Shown one piece after another: positions 31,101 to 41,663 of a stretch of DNA of 64,000 nucleotides (positions within the stretch are counted from its first letter, which is position 1; each line of letters begins with the position of its first letter). The position numbers and the translations under genes are program-made. The notes beneath the pieces are model-generated. The model saw only the letters and a program-made list of their open reading frames with translations, ran no database searches and had not been told where the DNA came from. The stretch is from Gymnopus androsaceus JB14 (lineage: Eukaryota > Basidiomycota > Agaricomycetes > Agaricales > Omphalotaceae). The stretch covers positions 200,524 to 264,523 of the forward strand of contig ML769415.1 in the NCBI GenBank assembly GCA_009733575.1, read 5' to 3'.

Positions 31101-32962
31101 TGAGCTTGGGCTTCTTCTGCGAGCCAGAGGGCTGTCCGTCCTGATCGACGGCCATTGAAGTGTCCTCGTCATTGTCTTCCGCGTCCTCGTCTTCTTCATC
31201 AGTCGCTTCCTCGTCATCCTCGTCGATTTCCATATCGGCGTCGTTTCTGATATCGATAAGTCAGTATAAGGCGAAAAGACTGAATATTAAGCACTGACTT
31301 TTGCTTCCCCTTCTTTTTTGATGACGTCGAAGCCTCACCCTCACCCTCGTCGGCCGTTTGGATAAATCGCTGAGCAGCTTTCTCTATCGCCTCTAGCTCT
31401 TCCTTGTTCTTATTGTATTCCGCCTGGAAAGTATCGATAGCCAGAGTGCCACCATGGATCATACCCCACGGATGTGTGGTAATTAGATCGATAAGAAGCG
31501 AAATCGCAGCCTTTCGTACTGTAGACGTCTTATCCTCGAGAGCTTCGATGGCAGCTTTTGTCACTTGTAGCCTTTGCTTAGGGAACTTCTTCTTGATGTG
31601 ACACAGCTTGCTGAAGACGGCCAGAATTTTTGTCCGCACGTACGAGGCAACGTCGAGAGTCTGTGCAAGAAGATGGTCGTACAACCCTTTGATATGCTTC
31701 TCGACTTGCTTTTGATCGTCGGCAGTGTCGTTGTCGAGCGAGGCAGCCAAGTCGAAGATAATATACCCAATGGATTCGATTAAGGCTATACGGATTGGAT
31801 ACGCCTTTTGGTAATACTCAGAAAACGAGTTGATGATCACAAGAAAAGCACCGACCTCAGAATCCAGTTGGTTGAGTAGCAGACTGAGCTGCTTGAGCAC
31901 GGTCCGGGGACTGATCTCCGCAAATTTAGCGAGAAATCGAGCAAAGATACGAGGGCCTTTAGTTTCCTGTGCAGAAAAAGTCCTTTGGGAAATTTCCCGA
32001 AGAATATCATCTCCAAGCTGAGTGTGGTCGTATTCCTTAGCCAGCAGCGTAAGGCATTCGGCGATAGGATCAGCGAGGTGTTCATGATACTGCAGACGTT
32101 GCAAAAGCATGATTTGAGCACTACCTCCGTGGCCGTGATTCTTCACAGCTCGACAGATAACTTTGTAAATGCTCTGTCTCACTTCAACTGACTTCATAAA
32201 GGTCTCGCTCTCCATGATCTGGTATACTGGACGCGTGAGGCAGCTGAAGGAAAAAAAAACTCAGATCAGCTGAAACTTTACGATGTGTAGATACTCACTT
32301 GATGAAGACCTCTCGTTCTGTGTTTGTCGTCCACAAACGTTGCATATTCAGCTGGGTGAGCAAACGTGCAATCAAGGTGAGCGTGTTGGGTATATTGTCG
32401 ATCCACGACCATTCCTCCGACTGCTTCTTCGCAGAGCGAGCAGGAGCTCGGGAACTACCCGCCTTCCCGCCTCTTCCTCTTCTGCCCTTTGGCACAGGTG
32501 TAGAAAGACCTGACTCTCCTTTCACCATTTCGGCGGCTTGGACGAACCAAAGCAGCAGAAACGCGTACATTTCCAGTGGAGCTTTGTGATTGCGGTAAAC
32601 GTGTTGATCCTCGTTCTGTATGTCTCGCTTGGCACTTTCTAGCTGAACGGAGAGGCCAGAGAACAAAGAGTCGAGGAGCTTGCTCATTACTAGTCCTGGC
32701 ATAACTTCAGAATGTTTCAGGAGGCTGCAAAAGACGTCGAATGTCGAGCATCAGTGATAGAGTCACTGGATTCAGCAACGGATTCGACAGCATCTATATC
32801 CGCTCCATGAGTTCGTTGTTTATTTCAGAGATTCCAAGGCGCACCTTCAAGCAATTGCTCTGCATCTTCTCGACTGACATCCTTTTCGTTTGGTATTTCA
32901 AAATCTGAGGCGCTAGACGTGAGCCTTTCGAGAGCATCAGCTAGATCAAAGTTTGTGCCCAT
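28144..32962 (-). CDS. CND1: Condensin complex subunit 1 (CAP-D2 / Ycs4 / Cnd1)
   Basis: Long HEAT-repeat protein in about fifteen exons. The N-terminus begins MGTNFDLADALERL; then KLLDSLFSGLS, QIMESETFMKSVEVRQSIYK and KTFSAQ-like RTFSAQETKGPRIFARFL. The Cnd1 core has KFPKQRLQVTKAAIEALEDK with TVRKAAISLLIDLITTHPWG, and the C-terminal half has GVFGPLLVNICGSPQKFK, NPTLRAAATLSLSKFLCVSP, RSNIVIALGDVAVSFSNIID and NGMVKVKGQLGEMAKCVED. The tail is basic and ends NDSGEE. The subunit supports mitotic chromosome condensation and is essential in yeasts. Two boundaries do not fit: one extra base before the donor near 30846, and one missing base near 32745 just before FDVFCSLLKHSEVMPG. Both look like indels rather than biology. 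Confidence 0.93.
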
Positions 32963-33146
32963 GGCGTCGATGAGAGTCTGAGACGAAGAACACAATCAAA
33001 CACGCTACCACGTGCTCGACGCGTGAGCCTAGATGAGCAATTTTGATTCCATCACCGTCCGCGGCATTTGCACATATGACGAATTTTAAAAGATAAGCTA
33101 GCTTCCACGAACCTTCACCAAGCCAGTCGTCAGGATTTTAATCAGA

Positions 33147-35693
33147 ATGTCCATTGCAGACGTCGTCATGTATTGCTTTCCTTTGTCCGCCTTACTCTTG
33201 GAAACTCACTTTCCTCACAGTATCGGAGGCGGACCTGTAGGATCACTTGTAGCTTATCAGCTTGCCCGCTTTGGATGCAAAGTTTGTGTTATAGGTTTGC
33301 CTATTTCTGCTATGTTTCTGTCTTTGTTAAAAAACCACAGAACAGGATGATAAGACCCAGATGCCATGTTATGGTCGCGCCTGCACAATGTGGCCCCGAA
33401 CTATTGAACTTCTTGACCAAATTGACCTCGCAGATCCTTTAATCCAAGCGGGCGTAATCACTCGCTCTGGTTTACATTTTCATGGGCAAGTCTGTCCTCA
33501 ACCAGAAGATCATGCCATTTTGTAACTAACCCTTTGCAGAGGACGTCGTGTCAAGGGCGGTCTAATGTATGGTAGCAGGATGGATAAACTCGGTACGTTC
33601 TTCTGGTAGTATCTCAGCTCAGCATACAACTTATGTGCGGGCAGGCGATACCTTCTTCAAATTTGCGTGTGCAGCATTCCCTACCTCCTTACATTGTAGT
33701 CTAACCTCCATAAATAGCCTACACTTACGCCAACGCCTCATTGAAGAAACAATCATTAACGCAGCTTCCGAGGAATATGGAATTTATCCAAAGATGCTTC
33801 ATCAGATTGAGGGATATACGATTGACCAGAACGATACTAACACTCATCCTGTAATGGTCCGAGTCAGAGACATGAAACTGCAGACAAGCTTCACGATAAA
33901 ATGGTCAGTGCGATCAGCTCTCTCCTACGCATGCAGCCATAACTTTATCCTACCTAGTCGATATCTGGTCGGTGCTGATGCAAGTACCCCAATTCTCACA
34001 AGGATTCGTACTGAAGCAAATACTTATACAGGGCGGAAAATCAAGTGTTCGTAAACTAGCCAACATCTCATTCGAAGGTGAACATACCACAAGCCGCTGG
34101 ATTCGAATGGATGCTCTAGTGACGACAAATATGCCCAATCCCCGTTGCTTGAACAGCATCGATTCCGCCTCCCATGGACAGATTCTCTGGTGTCCCATTG
34201 ACAATGGCCTGACACGTATTGGTTATGTGTTCTCGGCAGCATTAATCGAGAAGTATGGTGGAGTCGAAGGTGTCACAGAGGAAGTTGCAATGGCTGAAGC
34301 AAAGCAGGCTTTGCACCCTTTTGAGCTGGAGTTCTTGCGCGTAGACTGGTTCACAATTTACGTTGAGTGAATTTACATGAAGAGCTCAATGGCTTTTTAC
34401 GATATTTAACAGGGCATCGGACAACGCATTGCTAGCACTTTTTGTGCTGATGATCGCGTTTTCCTTGCAGGCGATAGCTGCCATACACACAGCAGTGGTT
34501 CTGCGCAGGGTCTAAATACTGGTGTACATGAGTTGGTCTTTACTTCCCATTTCTATCTGCATCCACTTAGAGGTTACTAGTGCTGTTAACCTAGCCTGGA
34601 AACTCGCTGTATGCTTTTTTTCAAAGTCCTTATAACAAACCACTGATTCCAATTTAGCTCCGTGTCCGCGGTTTGGGAAAAAAAGCATTGCTTGATTCAT
34701 ATGACGCCGAGAGAAGGCGTATAGTTCAAACAGTGAGTTCCTGTCCAAGTAGCCCAGTGAATAGCCCTCTCAAGTTATTCTTAGGTTATCGACAATGATA
34801 AGGTTATTTCTACACTGATATCAGGTCATTATCCTCCACGATTCCAAGGACGCACAGAACCTACTAGGTAAACTTATTTTTTCAGGGATCGTCCGAAACT
34901 GAGCTCACCTAAACGACAGGGAGATCCTAACAGAATGGTTCAACGATATCAATATGCAACATTTTACCCTTGGACTTGGTAAGATGTTTCCATCGAACAT
35001 GGGCCATCTGGAAGTTAACGTATTCTAGGTATATCTTACCGTGCGTTGTTCCTGCACTCACACCCTGTTACTGTTCAACTGTAGCTTTGCGTAGCGCCTA
35101 GTCTGCTCAACTTCGATGCTACTGGTCCATCAAGAGCAACAATCGACCCCGGCGAGCGAGGTCCAGACGTATATCTAACAAAAATCGGGTTTGGGATTTA
35201 CTGACAATCTCATGTCCATTGTTGGCTCAAACGCGCAGTAGAACGGGGGATCCAATACGCTTACAAAAGCTATTGAGTAACCAAGCTAGATTTTCGTATG
35301 TCCTCCTCAAACCTCTACGTACTTGCCAACTAAAATCATATCAGTATTACGGTCTTCACTGGAAACCCCGACCACACTCGTTCCGCCTTTCTTGAACTGA
35401 GAATCATGATGAGTGCTGCAGATTCTTTCGTCAATATCTTTCCGAAGGAAGCATTTCAGTGGTTCACTATTCCCGCAGCATTTGGCAATGGAGGACAAGA
35501 GATTCTTGGGTGTCAGCCCTTTGGAAAGGTCTTTCTAGATGGCGATATGAAAGCGCATGGGATGTATGGCGTCGATGTACAGCGAGGCGCAATCATCGTT
35601 TTTAGACCGGACGGATGGATAGGAACGGTAGTATCACTACAGGGCACCGAGCAGCTGAAGGTGTATTTTGATGGAATCCTGAAAAGACGCTGA
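33147..35693 (+). CDS. FAD-dependent aromatic monooxygenase (phenol 2-monooxygenase type)
   Basis: About seventeen exons fit without a frame break (roughly 570-590 aa). The N-terminus MSIADVVIIGGGPVGSLVAY is the Rossmann GxGxxG that binds FAD. PCYGRACTMWPRTIELLDQI and VKGGLMYGSRMDKL follow, then YLVGADGGKSSVRK (DG motif), FLAGDSCHTHSSGSAQGLNT (GD motif binding FAD ribityl/NADPH), and LDSYDAERRRIVQT. The C-terminal thioredoxin-like domain of phenol hydroxylases is present (FNVF-type IPAAFGNGGQEI to RGAIIVFRPDGWIGTVVSL). The enzyme should hydroxylate a phenolic substrate with NADPH and O2. Two introns have GC donors (gcaagt at 33486 and at 33980). It neighbours glutathione-linked MAPEG genes. 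Confidence 0.92.
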
Positions 35694-35805
35694 AATGGTT
35701 GCGCATGTAGATGATCTGTTCCAAGTGCGAACAAGGTAAAGATGTAGCAAGTAATTGGCGAGTTATAATAAAGGTCGCATACATCCATGCTATCAAGTAT
35801 CATCT

Positions 35806-36543
35806 AGTAACCAAGTTGTGCCAGCACTGCTGTCCCAACTGAATATGTAGCCGATACAAGAAGACCTTTAAAACTTGTGAGAAGATTTTGGGAGATACAA
35901 AGGTGACGAATACACACCAGCTAGTACCACTATGCTACTTTCTGCCCCCCAGACTCGCTGCGTGATGATAGATGGTGAGAAGACGACATAAGACATTCCA
36001 GGCTACTATAGGTACCTTTTCGGGGTTATCTGACACATACCCTCGGGTGTAAAAGACTCTTGCAAACACCCATGTACCACATAATGATGCAGCCAGTATA
36101 GGTAGTTTGGTCGCGGTAAGGCAAGTTCTGCAAGTTCGACCAGTATAAATGAGATTTTCAGCGAGCTAAGAGTCAAAATATGACTCACGTTAAATACAAA
36201 AGTGGGAGATACTCCAAAGTATTCAGATGCGCACCTAGTTATGGTGGAATGTCAGGTAAACTGTTGGGACGGAGGAATCTGAACGTACGCTGAGCGCAAT
36301 TGAATCTATAGGCATGAACAGACTTCTCAGCCTCAGCTTGCTCCGCATATAACTGGGGATGCCGGATCCCTGCGGCTTTACGACGCCCAGTGACAATTAT
36401 TAGTTGGCCAGCAACAAGGAAGGCTGAAGAGAGAAGGGCCGCGCCAACGTACGGGAGACTGCCAAAAACCCCCCAGGTCAGTAGTAGCATTATTGAAGAG
36501 CCCAAAATATTCACCCTTCTGGAGCAGCGATGGTGATAGACAT
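35806..36543 (-). CDS. MAPEG-family membrane protein, microsomal GST3-like, copy A
   Basis: Starts MSITIAAPEG, then a short intron and LPYVGAALLSSAFLVAGQLI, RRKAAGIRHPQLYAEQAEAE and RFNCAQRAH, followed by NTLEYLPLLYLT, a GYVSDNPEK segment and a C-terminal helix ending AQLGY. These are the four-helix landmarks of MGST3-type MAPEG enzymes, which conjugate glutathione to lipophilic electrophiles or reduce lipid peroxides in the ER or outer mitochondrial membrane. The usual HQNTLE reads HLNTLE here (CAG to CTG), a change at a conserved glutathione-side position. Copies B and C lie 3-5 kb further on. Exon phases fit with introns of 45-60 nt. Confidence 0.85.
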
Positions 36544-37276
36544 CTAGCCAATCGTTGAGTATAAAAGATGAAAGGAAGATAGAGAGAAACGCGCTGGCAA
36601 TTGATCCGTCGGATATCCCGAAGTCAGTGGAACTTGTCAAAACAAGGTCCGACTCTAATTACAGCAGGGAAAAAGTTCTGGGTATTCAAGCGGTCCTTCT
36701 ACACTGCGATGGGTCATTCGAAAATCATCTTACATTTCGTATCGACAGTCCGCTCTCCGATTAGATGTCCATAATGTCTAAAAAGCATACCTCTACATTG
36801 AAACATCTCCAACAGCTTCAATGTACGTTCCAAACTTAAACTACGAAATTCCGGTGTTCCCTTGCAACTGGATATTGCTCCTTCCCCATCTCTCTGAGTG
36901 GAGGTGCTTACGCTCGCTCAAGCTGGTATCTGATATTGAAGAATCGAAAAAAGAGCCTGTGCCGTCAAAGCGACAGGGAATGATGATAGTAAGAAAGAAG
37001 AAGCGAGAAATACAAACATGGTCAAAGCTGGGTTTTGCATCCCCGAAATGGAAATGTTTCATCCCCGAAATCGAAATGTTTGACACGCGATTTGGTTTTT
37101 CTTCAGTAGATATCGATGCTACATAAACGGTGCATGTGCGAGGCGAGCGGACAGACCGCAGATGATAAAAAAGATAGGAGTACGACAATCCGCCCAACGA
37201 AAAGCATATCGACGAAAGAACATTGATGATCCAATGCTAAAAGCTTCCAGGAAGGCCCAGGTTCACATAGAATACA
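36544..37276. other. Spacer with a small tandem duplication
   Basis: No supported gene. A 23-bp tandem pair (catccccgaaatggaaatgtt / catccccgaaatcgaaatgtt) occurs at about 37039-37083. The 101-codon plus frame at 36821 crosses it and has no recognisable features. Confidence 0.4.
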
Positions 37277-39104
37277 CTAGTCAGTAAAGTCCATGCCGGC
37301 AACATATTGCTTCATATGTGTGTACACCGACGTATCCAGCTTTTCGGCTTTCTTTCCAGAACCCTTTTTAATCTCCATCGATTTGGTCCATGACGGCTCG
37401 ACCGCCAAAGGAACAATAAATATAAGTCGCCATGCATTAACATCGGACAACCCTCCGTGACCACTGGTGAATTCCTTCATTTCAATCAACCCTGCAGCAA
37501 GAGTACAATACATCTTAGGCTGCGTTGTAGCCTGAAACATGTTCATGGTATTGCCCACCCGTACTGCAAAATCCCACATCGCTTGATATCGTTTCTTGGG
37601 GATAAGCACAAAGACATCATCAGATGTGAGAGCTCCAGTTACATCCGCGAGATTGTCGAACGTATAAACCGTAGTGGATGAGGGTATTGTGAGAGAATAT
37701 GATTTTTCTGGATGACCTGGGGAAAGGAGACGTGCACGAATTGTGGTGATTTTCTCATCTATCAGGACGCGGCGTAACCGACGGGTGTAAAGTGCCTCGA
37801 AGAGATTGCCTTTGGCTGCAGTAGGCGGGAAAAGCGTGCTAAAGGCTGCTTGCTGTTCAGCACTGGCCTCCTCGATAGCATCTAGGACACGGTCAGATAA
37901 TTCCACAGTAATTGTGTCGAGGAACGGCATGTATCGGTTTTCTTCTTCTTCAGGCTGGAGTAAGAAGATCAACGACGAGATATCGTAGTCGTTAGAAGGT
38001 GTCAGATTTTTAATAGCTCTGAAAGCGGCGCCGAGTTTTTCGGCTCCATCTTGCTTCAGTGAACACAGAGCGTCGTCGATTTCACGAGATCTTCGAGAAA
38101 CGTAATGATCGACACTGGGTGATGTGATTGCATCGACAGTAAAACGCAGTGAAGGACCACAGAGAGCATAAATTTCTGGCAGGCGCTCGTGGTTCACTGG
38201 ATGGAGGGTATAACTTCAAATAGATCAGCATCGAATAACAACTTTGAGGTGAAAAACATACCAAGCAGAATAGATTTCTTCCCAAGTACATGCCTTCATC
38301 CAGATACATTCCGCCTGAGTTTGCTTCTGCCACTGTTTGAGATTGTCAAATTTGCGGGATGATATGATGACAGGCCAACAATCTCCTCCTTCGACCTTCG
38401 GAGGTGCAATATTCTCATTTGTATCAAACAACAAGATACCCGTTTCGTCAAATAGCGTCCCAACGAGATAACTTTCGAATTCAGATTGGGTTGTGAAATG
38501 TTCAAAGCCGTAGCCAGAGTAGCAGTAAAAGCCATCGGTAGTTCGGACGTAGGTATTTAACCCACGGATGACGCGTTTGATCAAGATGTACCAGAAGAAA
38601 ACACTCATACCAATCCCCGGGTGGCCCAAAACGATGCAACCACCACTGATATCACCTCTACGAAGTCCGCTTTGGTCGAAATAATCTTCAATCAAGCCCA
38701 GGACTCAGATAGTCTTGTATTCTTCACGAACGAGCATCGTGTAGGGCGCGATCGCCGAATCCTTTGCTACTCGGAGGAACTCCGCAGTGAAGTCCGTCGT
38801 GCTGGAATTGCATATTGTAGACAGTAGGGAAACTTGGAAGAATCTGACTGACATTGGATGACCTTCATCGGTCAGCTTGTCCAACGAAGGAACTTCGACT
38901 GTAACAGTATTAAACAGCTTTGACTTGTTTAGTGTCGATGGCCCAAAGCAAATGTAACTGTTTGAAAACTATCTTTGGATCGACGTTCCTCAAGGAGTCA
39001 GACTGAGCAGACTGTGGATGATTGAAGAAACTAAGGTGACCCGATGGGAGGTTGGCGAAGCCTGGAGGTTTGCGAAGAGGAGTGCACCACTTGTTTGGGT
39101 TCAT
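37277..39104 (-). pseudogene. Crinkler-like (CRN/RHS-type) P-loop ATPase, decayed
   Basis: Reading minus from MNPNKWCTPLRKPPG (an in-frame ATG also exists at 39167), the N-terminal stretch VDPKIVFKQLHLLWAIDTK leads to TVEVPSLDKLTDEGHPM, then MLVREEYKTI, and a P-loop region GGCIVLGHPGIGMSVFFWYI. Next come a Walker B-like ILLFDTNEN, SSRKFDNLKQWQKQ and CIWMKACTWEEIYSA, then a long C-terminal part ending VYTHMKQYVAGMDFTD. This order matches the CRN/RHS-like NTPases common in Agaricomycetes. Damage: one extra base at gctgtttaata near 38930, TGA directly after EYKTI (near 38713, expected Trp), and Met replacing the Walker A lysine. One intron (about 38266-38220) still splices in frame. The genomic role of the family is not settled. 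Confidence 0.6.
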
Positions 39105-39484
39105 GGTGGTTAGGGGTAGGGAAGCGCAATCACATGTCATCAGCCGCGAAAAGAGTCGGGATAACATGACTGTTTTTTTTAGACTTGTGTTAGAGCAATT
39201 CCTTCCGCATACTTTCTAGACTGGAAGTTTGAAGTTAATCACAATAGACTGAAGACCGATGGGTTTTTGACTATAGATACGAATACCGTAAAGTGGGCAA
39301 TTTAATGCTAATCGCTGAAGTACTTGGTCCTCGATTCACTTGTTCAAGCCTCTCTCATTACTGTTGAATTTTCTCTCTATTTGGTGTCTGAAGTTTTTGG
39401 TGAAAAGCAAATTGATGATTACACCGTCACCCTAAATAGTAGATTAACATCCCTCTTCGAGCGCCACGATTCATCAGTACGGCC

Positions 39485-40239
39485 TCAGAAACCAAGTTGT
39501 CCCTTAACCGCACTCCCGACCACATATGTAGCAGTTCCAATCAGGCCTTGAAAAAGGTTTGTTACTCAAGAGTTGTATCTAATAATTGACAGTACTCACC
39601 AAACAGAGCTAGTATGCTGGTCTGTGCTCCCCGCTCTCGCTGTAGATAATCGATGAGATAATCGATGAGATAAGTATTGACGGTGGCCGGATAAAATCCA
39701 AGTAACCTTTTCGGGCTTCCCTGTCACGTACCCTCGTGTATAAAACACTCTTGCAAGCACCCATGTACCACATAATGAAGCAGCGACAATGGGGAGCTTG
39801 GTCGCGGTAAGGCAAGTTCTGGAAATTCGAACGTATAAATGAGATTCGCGGTCTCAGAGTTCAGTCGAAACAAACACACGTTAGATACAGAAGTGGAATG
39901 GACTCCATTGTGTTCTGGTGAGCACCTGCGAATTAATATCAGTAAATATGTTGCAAGTAACATAGCAACATGATAGCGCACGTTGAGCACAGTTGAACCT
40001 CAAAGCGTCAACAGACTTTTCGACTTCGGCCTTCTCTGCGTACAGCTGGGGATAACTTGATCCCTGCTGCTTTCCGGCGCACACCGACGATGATCGTTTG
40101 GCCAGTAATGAGAAAGACTGTAGATAGGAGGGCGGCGCCGACATATGGCAAACTGCAATACACCTGTTAGTAAAAAGTGGTAGTAAATACGAGCCGGAAA
40201 CGCTGACCCTTCGGGAATAGTGAATGTGGTGGTAGACAT
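39485..40239 (-). CDS. MAPEG-family microsomal GST3-like, copy B, with a 1-nt frame break
   Basis: Nearly identical to copy C. MSTTTFTIPEG, LPYVGAALLSTVFLITGQTI, then RRKAAGIK, where this copy reads aagttatcccc against aaatatcccc in copy C: one extra T shifts the frame near 40053. Downstream exons continue the family pattern (YAEKAEVEKSVDALRFNCAQ, LAATKF-type helix, FYTRGYVTG-like, and AVKGQLGF at the end). The tandem unit includes about 120 bp of 3' flank shared with copy C. It could be a pseudogene or an assembly indel; the rest of the gene looks intact. Confidence 0.75.
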
Positions 40240-40550
40240 GAGGAGCTGGGCGAAATAAGATGGGCACGTAGAAGTTTGGCAGAGACTCTATATGCTTCAA
40301 CCAAGGTTCAACGTGGCCAAAAAAGATGCGTCTCCGTCGGATGTTCCGAAAAAAAGCTCGGCAGCAGTTCTTCACAGTACGCGCTGACTCAAAACCCTGA
40401 TATTCACTTGTTCAGGCTCTCTCACCATTGAATTTTCTCTCTATTTCAATCTGGTGTTGAAGTTTTTGGTGAGCAACAAATTGATAATTACACCGTCCTA
40501 AATAGTAGATTAACATCACTCTTCTAGCGCCATGATTCATCTGTACGGCC

Positions 40551-41288
40551 TCAGAAACCAAGTTGTGCCTTAACCGCACTCCCGACCACATATGTAGCAG
40601 TTCCAAGCAGACCTTGAAAAAGGTATGTTATTCAAGAGTTGTATCTGACAATTGACGGTACTCACCTATTAGGGCCGCCGTGCCGAACTCTGCTCCCCAG
40701 ATTCGCTATAGATGATTTATGAGATAGTGACAGTGGCGGATATATAAAATCCAAGTACCTTTTCGGGCTTCCCTGTCACGTACCCTCGTGTATAAAACAC
40801 TCTTGCAACCACCCATGAACCACATAAAGAAGCAGCAACAATGGGAAATTTGGTCGCGGCAAGGCAAGTTCTGGAAATTCAAAAGCCGTATAAATGAGAT
40901 TCGCTAATTCGGAGCCAAGTCGAAACAAACACACGTTAGATATAAAAGCGGAATACTCTCCAGTGTGTTCTGATGAGCACCTGGAAATTAATATCAGTAA
41001 AGATGTTACAAACATGAACAGATGGACGCACGTTGAGCACAATTGAACCTCAAAGCGTCAACAGATTTTTCGACTTCGGCCTTTTCTGCGTACATCTGGG
41101 GATATTTGATCCCTGCCGCTTTCCGACGTAGACCGACGATGATCGTTTGACCAGTAATGAGAAAGACTGTGGATAGAAGGGAGGCGCCGACATATGGCAA
41201 ACTGCAGTACACCTGTTAGTAAAAAGTGCTAGTAAATACGAGCCGGAAACGCTGACCCTTCGGGAATAGTGAATGTGGTGGTAGACAT
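40551..41288 (-). CDS. MAPEG-family microsomal GST3-like, copy C, intact
   Basis: MSTTTFTIPEG joins across a short intron to LPYVGASLLSTVFLITGQTI, then GLRRKAAGIKYPQMYAEKAE, RFNCAQRAHQNTLESIPLLY, ATKFPIVAASLCGSWVVARV, FYTRGYVTGKPEK, RIWGAEFGTAALI and GLLGTATYVVGSAVKAQLGF. All phases fit with five introns. About 150 aa, four predicted membrane helices. HQNTLE and RVFYTRGY are the MGST3/MAPEG glutathione-site signatures. Together with B it forms a recent tandem duplication of about 1.07 kb; A is an older relative. It probably acts in detoxification or lipid-peroxide reduction at internal membranes. Confidence 0.88.
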
Positions 41289-41663
41289 GAGGAGCTGAGC
41301 GAAATGAGATGGGTACGTAGAAACTTTTGGCAGAGAATTTATATGGTTCAACTCAGGTTCAACGTGGCCATTGAAGGGAAAGAACGACGGCGTGTCGACG
41401 CGTCGAAATTTCCGTCGGATGTTCCGAAGAAGCTCGGCAGCAGTTTCTATTCGACGGCAAAGCTCTTCACAAAGCTCTTCACAGTTCGTCAACGCGCTGA
41501 CGCGTCCCGTTTCCAGTTATTAATATATGCCAAGTCAACTTGATAATCATTGATATTGGGTACGTTAGAAGTTACTCAGCTTGGTTACTGAGTATCGTTC
41601 CCGTTGACAGTACGTTAGAAGTTACTCAGTTGTACTGAGTATCATCCCGTTAACAGTCTACAC
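41289..41663. other. Spacer with short direct repeat
   Basis: Contains an imperfect pair tacgttagaagttactcag...actgagtatc (about 41561-41594 and 41611-41644). No gene is seen. Confidence 0.4.
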
